Assembly (NCBI GenBank): GCA_036346405.1
Contig: CM070557.1
Location: 58,286,016-58,350,015, forward strand
Length of the DNA: 64,000 nt
Source: Phyllostachys edulis
Taxonomy: Eukaryota > Streptophyta > Magnoliopsida > Poales > Poaceae
Reading direction: 5' to 3'
A model generated the notes under the pieces. That model searched no databases, was not told where the DNA came from, and worked only from the letters and a program-made list of their open reading frames with translations. A program made the position numbers and the translations under genes. Shown here in pieces: positions 56,151 to 64,000 of the stretch (positions within the stretch are counted from its first letter, which is position 1; each line of letters starts with the position of its first letter).

Positions 56151-57130
56151 TGTAACACCCCATGCAAAGAAAATAAACTAAAACAAAAACGTTACAAGAC
56201 TTAAAAACACTAAACATCATTCAGGATTATTCAACAGTGAGTTCAATCTCTGGGAGTCAGAATGTGCTGCAGAATGGAATGTTGTTTCTTGAAAAAATAT
56301 TCTCATTCTGGTATTCTTAGCAAGCATCGATCTAAGAGGAAGGACCGTAAGAGTTTTGCTAATAGAATCAACTAGGATGATGTGTATCCGATATGGTTTC
56401 TTCCATATCTCTTGTAGATTGACTTGATCTCCAAGTCACCCTGTACTCTATATATATGCCTCCAAGGCTCAAGCAATATAACCTCAATTATTCCGGCTAT
56501 TCTATCTTCTGTCACCACTGTCGACACGGGATGAGTCTTTTGGCGAAGTGGCGTAACATCTGAAGGGAAAGCGTAATTGCAAAAGGATGATAATGGAAGT
56601 GCTTGGGTTGCGGGCCAACTAAGGCTGTGTGTAATGGGTCGGCCCATTTGTGTTTTTGGTGAACGTTGGCGCTGTTGTCATTTCTACTATAGCCTGGCTA
56701 TTGCGTGTAAAAGGATTGGAGTTGTTGCGAACAGGTCTATCAAAAAAGATCAAGAATATTTCCCTACCTATTCTATGTCCTGTTCTTCCCAAACCTCTCA
56801 ATCCCCACTCCAACTTGTTGTAGATTGTTCTGATTCCCTGGCGCTACGCCGGGAACGTAACAAATTGGTATCAGAGCACTTGATTTTGGGCAATTGTGGC
56901 GAAAAAGAAAGGGGCGCAACCCACACTGACTATGAAAATGGAGGCAATAGAAGGAAAAGTTTCTTCCCTAGATGACAATGTCAAGGCAATACTGGCTATG
57001 GTCACTACGATGGATGATCGGATGAAGCAAGCGAAAGCATGGAGACCAATTCTAGACTACACTCTGATGGGGCTGAGGCAAGTGGTTGAAGACTTGAAGC
57101 TGCGGGTCTCCAATCTGGGAGGAATTCCGC
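56151..57130 (+). mobile_element. gypsy-like 5' LTR, primer site and gag start
   Basis: A TG...CA block (TGTAACACCCC at 56151, GGGAACGTAACA at 56862) with a TATATATATG stretch is followed after AAT by TGGTATCAGAGCA (56866-56878), a Met-tRNA-type primer site. Then an open frame starts at 56896: MAKKKGAQPTLTMKMEAIEG, a coiled-coil segment with KAWRPILDYTLMGLRQVVED, as in plant Ty3/gypsy gag N-termini. Similarity ends near 57.13 kb; pol and the 3' LTR are absent. Confidence 0.65.
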
Positions 57131-57488
57131 CCGGTACCACATGCCCTCTGAAAAATGTTGACCGACCTTATAAGAGCGGTCAGTCCGCAAGCATAGGGCC
57201 GGTCAGTCCGGGCTTTCAACTGTGGTCAGTCCGGCCCTGGATTTCAGCATAGGCGACACTCGAAAAAATGGTCATAACTTTTGACTCTGATGTCAGAATT
57301 GAGTGATCTTGGGCTCTTTGAAAAGCTTATTTAGAGGGCTACATAACACATCTGTTTGATTGATCTTAAACATATTTGATGAAATCAAAAAGTACAACTC
57401 CAAAGAGCCAACACCATGGTCTAAGTTCAAGGAAATAGCAACGAGCAATCTTAGACCATGCCAAGGAAAAATACATGAATCCTAATAA
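57131..57488. other. GGTCAGTCCG repeat-bearing segment
   Basis: GGTCAGTCCG occurs at least three times between 57.18 and 57.24 kb with variants (GGTCAGTCCGCAAG, GGTCAGTCCGGG, GGTCAGTCCGGCC). Then anonymous sequence. Confidence 0.4.
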
Positions 57489-57785
57489 TTTGCAAAACAC
57501 ATTTGCAAACTTTAGTATCATACCACAAGGAGTAGGTACATGTACTTCAACCATTTGCAAACCACATTTGCAAAGTATAGTCACATACTACAAGGATTAT
57601 GCATGAGCCTCGACTGTTTGCAAAACACATTCGGAAATATCGGCAACATGCCACCAGGAGTAGTTGCATGGACTTCAACCATTTGCAAAACATATTTGCA
57701 AATTATAGTCTCATGCTACAAAGAGTTAATGCATGAGCTTCAACTATTTGCAAAACACATTCGCAAACAATAGCATCACGCCATG
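57489..57785 (+). repeat. tandem repeat, about 65-bp unit, five copies
   Basis: TTTGCAAAACACATT-like starts lie at about 57489, 57554, 57617, 57682 and 57748. Each is followed by a variant of AGTATCATGCCACAAGGAG and CATGAGCTTCAAC. Spacing 63-66 bases. Unit identity is moderate. Confidence 0.75.
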
Positions 57786-59381
57786 GAGTGCTAGAGCAAG
57801 CGGGATTGAGCTATCAACACATGATGAGACTCAAGCTACTAGACAAGACCCCTCTTAATAGTACGACAAACCTATACTAGTAATCTGGTCTTCCAACCAA
57901 ACACCAAGACTGGTAAAAGACTAGGAACACATCCTTAGCCCTAACTAGTTATACCTTTGCCTTGAGCATCCTCTTGAGGCTTGATGACGCACATCTTTAC
58001 TTCAAGTCCGGATCATTATCTTGATATGCATCAACCCATGATACATCCTTCACTTGACCTCCATCAACACATGAAGGATCTTTTCTTAATTTGATGATCA
58101 ACTCATAGTCATCTTCTCTTCGGGATCTTGATGTGCATCAACACATGATGCACTCTTTCACTTGAACCTTGACTTGATGGCTATCAATTCATGATGCCAT
58201 CCAAAGTCTCCAACTTCATTGAACATAACATATTCATCCAACTCATAGAAAATGTTAGTTCTATAATGTGATTGTCATTAATTACCACAACATACCATTA
58301 ACTCATAATGGTGGGTCAAGATACTTCAATCTTTTCCTCTTTGGTAATTGATGATAACCACCTCAATTTGCAGATAATTGAATATAGATCAATATGAGTA
58401 TATATGAACTACCCAAGTTATATATACTCAAGGGATATGTTTTCAAAGTAGAGATCCTTAATATGTGTGAATAAAGAGAATATGGATCAATACTAATAAA
58501 ACCCCAAAACATAGAGTGAACCCCCCCTAAGTGTGTGCATACACGAATGTGTCATAAAAACATATGCACATATTCAAGTTAAACTTTTAGTGGAGTTTAA
58601 CCTATATTTTGGAACTGAGGAATACAACAAGATATAAAAATATGATGTCGAGTGGATACCTCCATGATTTTCACCTTTTTATTCAAATAAGACTACACAA
58701 TAGATATATCAATAAAAGTGTTAGTCTCACATATAAATTTATCATTAATCACCAAAATACTCCATTAACTCATAATGGCAGGTCTAGATTCTTCAATGGC
58801 AAGCTTAAATAGGGCCAGGATGGGCGAGTTTGGATGGAGGCCAGCGGCGCTGCCATGTCGGACACAAACACGACAAGGAGACTGGGGTGAGGAGGAAGAA
58901 GGAAGGAGGAGGCTGGCACTGACAGGTGGGGCCCGCTCAGCAGTGAGAACAAAGGAGGGAAGGAGGTTGACTAGCGGCTGCGTGCACGGGAGAAAGGGAA
59001 AAGCGGCTGGGTTGGGCCGGCGGAGAAAGAAGTTGGGTCGTGCAAAATGGAAAATGGCCCGAGAAGAAAAGATAGTCGGCCAAAAAGGGAAAAAAAACCA
59101 GGAAAAAGAAGATTTCTAAATTTCAGAAATTAGATTAAATAAAATCGAGCTCAAAGAAATAACAAATATACTCCAAAAATTACTAGAAAATTCCACAAAA
59201 TACTATAGAACTCAAGGAACCCAAATAAAATAGTTTTTAATTTAATTAAAGTTTAGATTAATCACATTAAATCATTTTAATTTATAAAAATTCTAATTAA
59301 GCTTTAACTTAAACAAGAAAATTCAAATGGTTATTTGTATTTTTAAATGCTTCAAATGAACTCCAAATTTGGGATGTTACA
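57786..59381. mobile_element. LTR-retrotransposon-like segment ending TTTGGGATGTTACA
   Basis: Short motifs such as CATCAACACATGATG and TTGATG recur at 57.8-58.2 kb. The right end (59.22-59.38 kb) reads GTTTTTAATTTAATTAAAG ... CAAATTTGGGATGTTACA and resembles 42.87-43.03 kb of the 3366-bp insertion. On the minus strand this is a TGTAACATCCCAAATTT LTR start. The left boundary is not found. Confidence 0.4.
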
Positions 59382-59387
59382 CCTGAA

Positions 59388-60327
59388 CTTGGTGGCACGC
59401 CTTTGCCTGCAGACGTCACATGCAAAGACCATCGGGCCCCAGGTGTACGACGGGATCATGTCCACCTCCACGTCTGCCAGCTCCCGTGCATAGCAGATCA
59501 TCTTCTTGTCCACGCTGTTGCCGTGGGACCCTAAGAACATGACCCACCCGAAGAGCCACAACAAGTATACCTCAAAATACCTCCTCACTGTGTACCCAGG
59601 TGCGTCCGGTCCCAGGGCAGCTGGTTGCAAGAAGACAGAGACACATCACTAAGTTGAAAAAAGTAATTGAAGTAGAACACAAGAATTAGAAATAATTATG
59701 TTGAAATGGTTGATCCACTTCAATGTTGGTTCGTGCGTACTGGAGAACTCCCTGTAGCCAGCGTTGGCCGGCAGCAACCCCTAGAACCTCACAAGGATCT
59801 CCGTGCGCTGCCATGGGGAAGCCCATGCAGGGCAACCCGATTAGGTACCCCACATCCTAAAACGTCAGCGTCATCTCCCTGCACGGAAGGTGGAACATGT
59901 ACGTCTCTGGCCTCCACCGGTCAACCAGCGCCATCAAGAGGCACCAGTTGTACGGAAACCGCCTCGACATAGACACCCTGGCGGCGACATCCTCCTGATC
60001 CTCCCACATCACCTCCACCATCCTAGCTAGGGGAAAGAGGCCTGCCACTCTCAACCAATATCGAAAGGATTACAAACATATGTGAGTCCACCCACACAAG
60101 TCAAACCGAAGTTAATTACACGAAGGTCAGAACTATACGTACCGTGGAACCCAACGTGGGTCCACCCTCCATGCCCTCAAGGGCGTGCGCAACCACAACG
60201 CGCTAAGCCCAATGGGTTGCTCGTCCTCCTGTGGGAGGATGGTACTGAGGCGTCTATGGTGAGTCACATTAATGGTCTTGTCAAGCAGCTCGTACGGCCA
60301 CTGCGTAGCGTCTCCTGGGGCCACCAT
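59388..60327 (-). pseudogene. plant mobile domain (PMD) protein pseudogene
   Basis: Minus strand, three coding blocks: 60327-60133 (QWPYELLDKTINVTHHRR), 60054-59720 (GLFPLARMVE, ALVDRWRPETYMFHLPCREM, then TAG, then DVGYLIGLPCMGFPM) and 59630-59388 (RRYFEVYLLWLFGWVMFLGS, IPSYTWGPMVFACDVCRQ). This is the PMD domain of MAIL1/MAIN-like proteins and of Mutator-type transposons (often labelled serine/threonine phosphatase 7 long form). The LVDRWRPETHTFHLPCGEM and YLLWLFGWVMF signatures are unmistakable. The in-frame TAG breaks it. Most likely transposon-derived, with A/T-rich promoter-like sequence at 60.9-61.2 kb. Confidence 0.85.
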
Positions 60328-60350
60328 ACCTGGGAATATTTTAATCTCTC

Positions 60351-60870
60351 TCTACACACCCTATTTAGCTACTCTGGAATTTTAAAATAATTTTAGAGCC
60401 ATCTTGCTATTTTCCTAGTTTAAAATGTATTCTTGGCATTTACATAATATTTACTGCGCAAAAATGAGGACAAAATTGAAGCTAGGAATAGTTTAATTAG
60501 ACTCTACACACCCTATTTAGCTACTCTAGAATTTTAATATAATTTTTAGAGTCATCTTGCTATTTTCCTAGTTTAAAATGTATTCTCGGCATTTGCATAA
60601 TATTTACCGTGCAAAAATGTGAACAGAATTGAAGTTGGGAATATTTTAATCAGGCTCTACACACCCTATCTAGCTACTCTGGATTTTTATGGAATTTTTA
60701 GAGTGATCTTGCAATTTTTCTAGTTTAGAATGTATTCTCGATATTTACAGAATATTTATTGTGCAAAAATAAGAACAGAATTGAAGCTGGGAATATTTTA
60801 ATAAGGGTCTACACACCCTATTTAGCTACTCTGGAATTTTTAGAGCCACCTTGCTTTTTCCGCATTTCTA
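60351..60870 (+). repeat. 152-bp tandem repeat, about 3.4 copies
   Basis: Units start with TCTACACACCCTATTTAGCT at about 60351, 60503, 60656 and 60808 (spacing 152-153). Each carries TTTTAGAGCCATCTTGCTAT, TAGTTTAAAATGTATTC and GAATTGAAGCTGGGAATA-type text. The fourth is cut short. It lies just upstream of the PMD remnant. Confidence 0.9.
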
Positions 60871-61311
60871 AATTATTTCCCGTGTAAAAATTATCTGAAC
60901 TACAACAATAATCTAAACTAAAACATACTCCTTCCCTCCTCTCTTTCTCTCATATCCTTCTCTCGGGTGGAATGTTGCCATTTCATTTAGCGATAGGGTA
61001 CTGTTCACCCCTTGTCGTCAGATGAAATGGCGACAAGAGGTTGTCCCTGTCGCCGTGGCATTAGTCACTATTTCATGTGGATCTGTCGACAGGAGCATGT
61101 CGCCATACGAAAGGATGACAAGATGCTTTTTTTTATTAAAAAAATTGACTATTTAATTTTTGCAATTATTGATTAAAATAATATTATTTTAAAAAAATCC
61201 TCTTAGCCCAACTCCTAGTGTATCATGTTTATTCTAAAACCAATCTTCATATTAAATTCTTTCGGTATCAGCTGCAAAGTGATTTCTATATTTCACTACC
61301 AATGAGATGTT
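60871..61311. other. A/T-rich segment with GTCGCC/GTCGAC motifs
   Basis: GGCGACAAG, CTGTCGCC, CTGTCGACAGG and ATGTCGCC lie at 60.97-61.12 kb, then AATAATATTATTTTAAAAAA (about 61.17-61.2 kb). The pairing resembles 15.2-15.35 kb and the window start. No gene. Confidence 0.4.
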
Positions 61312-61316
61312 AAAAT

Positions 61317-61425
61317 TATTGGAATGAGGCTTGTTGTCAATTCCAATGGGCCAAAGGGCCGATATATAATATGTACAGGGTTGCCAAAAGGCAAAGAACA
61401 CTCTATGCTATATACATATCTAACA
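61317..61425 (-). repeat. 3' LTR of the deleted Copia
   Basis: In plus orientation it reads TATTGGAATGAGGC ... CATATCTAACA; the TG at the outer end has become TA on this side. It pairs with 63609-63717. Confidence 0.9.
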
Positions 61426-61442
61426 CCTCCCCTCAAACTCAT
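61426..61442 (-). other. polypurine tract of the deleted Copia
   Basis: Minus strand ATGAGTTTGAGGGGAGG abuts the 3' LTR. Confidence 0.8.
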
Positions 61443-61576
61443 GGTGGATCAACAACACTGAGTTTGGAGAGGTAGAAGCTATGCTGAACTCTAGTCTGTG
61501 CCTTGGTGAAGAAATCTGCTAGCTGAAGCTCCAAAGGCACATATTGAAGATTAATAACTTGGTCTTGCACCTGTGA

Positions 61577-62640
61577 TCACATGTACGAAGCATCCGCTCT
61601 AATGTGCTTGGTGAGCTCATGTTTCACGAGATCTCGAGCAATGCTGATTGCACCAGTACTATCTGATAAGAGAGGAGTCGGTGTGGAAACAGAAACACTG
61701 AAATCCTCAAGTAGCCACCGAAGCCAGGTGATCTCAGCTGTCAATGACGTCATGGCTCTCAACTTAGCCTCAACGCTCGAACAAGAAACGACAGTCTACT
61801 TCTTGGTTTTTCAGGCAATAAAGGAGGAACAAAAAAACACAATAAGCAAAGAGAGACCGACGATCAGAATGATCGCTAGCCCAGGTCGCATCAGAGTACG
61901 CCTGAAGCTGCAAAGAACTTGAGCGAGGAAAGAAAAGACGACGAGTGATGGTCCCACGAAGATATCGGAGAACACAAAGAAGGTGACTGTAGTGGAGCTG
62001 AGTGGGAGCAGAGACGAACTGACTCAGGATGTGAACTGGATAAGAGATGTCAAGGTGAGTGATCCCAATGTAGACAAGGTTCCAGACAAGATGGCGATAG
62101 CGAGTGGGATCCTCAAGAGGCTCACCATTAGTAGGCCGAAGGTGAAAACCAAGCTCTATCGGAGTATCCACCACATACTGATCAGTGAGACAAGTGCGAG
62201 TAAGGATATCATGAAAGTACTTCTCCTGGAAGAGATAGTTGCCCTTAGGTGTAGAAGTGATCTCAATCCCAAGGAAGTAACGAAGAGGACACAAATCAGA
62301 CATCAAGAACTGCACACTGGGACGCTCTTTCACAAAAGTAATGTACTGAGAGTCATCTCCAGTGATGATCATATCATCCACATTGAGAAGGAGGAGTGTC
62401 CGACCCTGAGGAGAGGTGTGTACAAAGAGGGCATGGTCGTGATCACTGGAGAAGAAGCCGATAGCAGTGACAACAAAGGAGAAGCGGTCAAACCAAGCAC
62501 GAGGGGCTTGTTTGAGCCCATAGAGAGAGCGACAAAGGCGGCAAACCATACCATCAGGGGAGACTGCATGTAGACCTCCTCATGCAGCTCACCATTTTGA
62601 AAAACATTCTTAATGTTCAACTAAGAGATGGGCCACTGTC
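61577..62640 (-). pseudogene. Copia RT and RNase H remnant
   Basis: Minus-strand frames read LNIKNVFQNGELHEEVYMQ (RT start, conserved Asp of LDVKNAF replaced by Asn), SLYGLKQAPRAWFDRF, then LLLLNVDDMIITGDD, where the catalytic YVDD is NVDD. RYFLGIEITSTPKG, PTQLHYSHLLCVLRYLRGT and the RNase H start YSDATWASDHSD follow. A frameshift leads to ITWLRWLLEDF and KHELTKHIRADASYM. Frameshifts lie near 62.55 and 61.77 kb. Inactive. Confidence 0.88.
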
Positions 62641-62687
62641 ATGCTACCCACCAAGATGGCGGTAGCACAAGCCTCGGTATCCTTCCA

Positions 62688-62963
62688 TTACTCGTAGATG
62701 TGTAGCTCAGACTGGTAGAGATCCAGGGCCTCGTCCAGTGCAGTATTGGTGGCCTCCTGAGCCGCTTGATCGGCACCACCAGAAAGAGCTAGCAGAACTG
62801 GCGATGTAGGGCGAGGCTGACAGGGGTGCTCGCTGGTGAGATGACCCCAGAGGCGCTGACTATTGAGGTAAATCCTCATATGCACAGCCCACTCCTGGAA
62901 GTTCGTCTCGTCGAAACGGACCGAAGGGAGCGGGATAGCGAAGAAGCCACCGATGGAAGCCAT
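62688..62963 (-). pseudogene. Copia gag N-terminal fragment
   Basis: Starts MASIGGFFAIPLPSVRFDET, then NFQEWAVHMRIYLNSQRLWG and HPCQPRP, a standard Copia gag start, open for 91 codons. It is followed almost at once by RT sequence, so the deletion junction lies at about 62.63-62.69 kb. Confidence 0.85.
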
Positions 62964-63596
62964 CTAGAGTAGAGTGGTGATGCAGATGTTGAGGTCCGGG
63001 GCCGGGAGGCAGGATCGGGAGTGGAACGACCGAAATGGGAGCCAAGGTGGCGAAAACAGTTTGGGTCGCTGAGCTGCAGGCGCGGTCTCGGCGGCGGCGG
63101 TAGCCAAGCTACGTCTTGGTGAGGCATGAGAGCAGGGGAGGCCAGTGACGTTGGTGATGGTGGCCCCAGGCGCAGGAGCTACAGATCATGTGCTTCCGCT
63201 TGGGAGTAGGGGAGGACCGAGCGCGAGCTTTAGGCGACGTGCTAGCGATGGTGGGAGGTGTCCAGCGACGGCAGTTGATGTCGAGAGGAGACCTGGGAGT
63301 AGGATCTGGCGCAGGCAGCGCGGATCCAGCTCGAGCAACGTGGTCCTGATGACGCGATCCAGCGCAGGCGACGCGGATCTGGCTCGAGCAAGCGGGATCC
63401 GGCTCGGGCAAGCGGGATCCGGCGTGGGCTGCTTGGTCGGCGTGTGGAGGAGCTCGGTCGGCGCGTGGAGAGCTGAAGAAGAGGAAGAAGAGGACAACGC
63501 CGGAAGCAGATGAAGCATCGGGCGGACACAGAGGAAGGATCGGGCGCGGGGACAGCGGCGGTGGCGATGACTGTCACGGGGGAAACCCTAACCCTA
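62964..63596 (-). other. GC-rich leader of the deleted Copia
   Basis: Untranslated sequence between primer site and gag. It has repeated GATCCGGC(T/G) and GGCGACGCGGATC phrases at 63.30-63.43 kb and open frames in all phases due to composition. It parallels the GC-rich leader of the first Copia (6.09-6.65 kb). Confidence 0.6.
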
Positions 63597-63608
63597 GCTC
63601 TGATACCA
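63597..63608 (-). other. primer binding site, Met-tRNA type
   Basis: Minus strand TGGTATCAGAGC directly abuts the 5' LTR, a perfect match to the usual plant site. Confidence 0.88.
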
Positions 63609-63717
63609 TGTTGGAATGTGGCTTATTGTCAATTCCAATAGGCCAAAGGGCCAATATATGACATGTACATAGTTGTCAAAAGGCAAAGAACACCCTATGC
63701 TATATACATATCTAACA
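63609..63717 (-). repeat. 5' LTR of the deleted Copia
   Basis: In plus orientation TGTTGGAATGTGGC ... CATATCTAACA, followed by the target duplication AAAAT. Confidence 0.9.
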
Positions 63718-64000
63718 AAAATATCTACCAATGCATATTTTCTTTGCAATCACAGGTACAGGAAAAGGATTATTTCAAATAAAATTTCAATTCGCAGTAA
63801 AAAAAGAAGTACAGAGTTGACTGACAATCATATGCAGTTCTGCGCTGCAACTTGTTATCCTGCCTGAAACTCTTTGAGATCTTTCGATTTCAAGAAAGCC
63901 ATGCCACACATATAACGTGTTTCTCCAAGATAAGCTCACTTACGATGAATTCAAGATCAAACAAGAGTTCAGAAAGGATCCTCTCGGAAGAACAGCATAG
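63718..64000. other. window end, nothing recognised
   Basis: Anonymous sequence after the Copia target site; no gene or element seen. Confidence 0.4.

Larger units (their letters stand above)
61317..63717 (-). mobile_element. Ty1/Copia retrotransposon, internally deleted (2401 bp)
   Basis: LTRs of 109 bp at 61317-61425 (3' LTR) and 63609-63717 (5' LTR), perfect target duplication AAAAT (61312-61316, 63718-63722). The primer site and polypurine tract are both in place. Gag start and RT/RNase H remain; the CCHC knuckle, protease, integrase and RT start are deleted. LTRs differ at about 11 of 109 bases by eye, so it is old. It is related to the Copia at 6.0-12.5 kb but a different family: its LTR sequence does not match that one. 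Confidence 0.93.

Noticed and set aside
57489..57785. Regular repeats considered as a CRISPR array
   Set aside because: Units are diverged throughout with no constant repeat and variable spacer pattern, and the DNA is plant nuclear; a degenerate tandem repeat.
63145..63577. Minus- and plus-strand frames over 100 codons at the end of the second Copia
   Set aside because: They fall in its GC-rich leader between primer site and gag and have no recognisable domain.

Overview
This window is plant nuclear DNA, almost certainly from a grass and most likely from rice or a close relative (genus Oryza). The evidence is intron-split genes with GT-AG borders and GC-rich first exons, BRUNO-like, PLATZ, CUE-domain, NB-ARC-LRR and cellulose synthase sequences, and a dense load of Copia, LTR/gypsy-like, hAT, Mutator-like and LINE elements. 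The genus is an inference from style and family content; no database search was possible.

Layout. (1) 1.8-14.8 kb: a BRUNO-like (BRN1/CELF type) three-RRM RNA-binding protein gene on the minus strand. Nine coding exons can be joined with consistent phase to give 427 aa. Its 10.2-kb intron 6 holds a 6.5-kb Copia element (113/111-bp LTRs, TSD GTAAT). That Copia is itself split inside its reverse transcriptase by a 1506-bp hAT element (TSD GTAGGACA). The same intron also holds an unexplained 75-codon exon-like open segment. (2) 15.2-19.6 kb: gene debris. A Mutator-like transposase N-terminus runs directly into a multiply deleted cellulose synthase (CesA) pseudogene that keeps introns, followed by a short-chain dehydrogenase fragment. 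(3) 20.6-25.3 kb: an intact plus-strand gene for a 278-aa CUE-domain/coiled-coil protein, with a 263-bp hAT MITE in intron 2. (4) 26.9-56.0 kb: an NB-ARC-LRR (NLR) pseudogene fragment, then a direct segmental array of three copies. Each array unit carries parts of a PLATZ zinc-binding gene (plus), a truncated NLR pseudogene (minus) and LINE remnants (minus). The second unit is inflated by two TG...CA insertions of 3366 and 4551 bp, read as solo LTRs, placed 323 bp apart in one NLR copy. One PLATZ copy has a nonsense codon at its exon 1/intron 1 border; the other (52.3-54.9 kb) looks intact. (5) 56.1-64.0 kb: transposon territory with a gypsy-like LTR plus gag start, a 65-bp tandem repeat, an LTR-like segment, a plant-mobile-domain (PMD) pseudogene, a 152-bp tandem repeat, and an internally deleted Copia (109-bp LTRs, TSD AAAAT) on the minus strand.

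Three protein-coding genes look functional: the BRUNO-like RBP, the CUE protein and the second PLATZ copy. Everything else is decayed genes, mobile elements, repeats or anonymous intergenic sequence. No CRISPR array, bacterial operon or confidently recognisable RNA gene was found.
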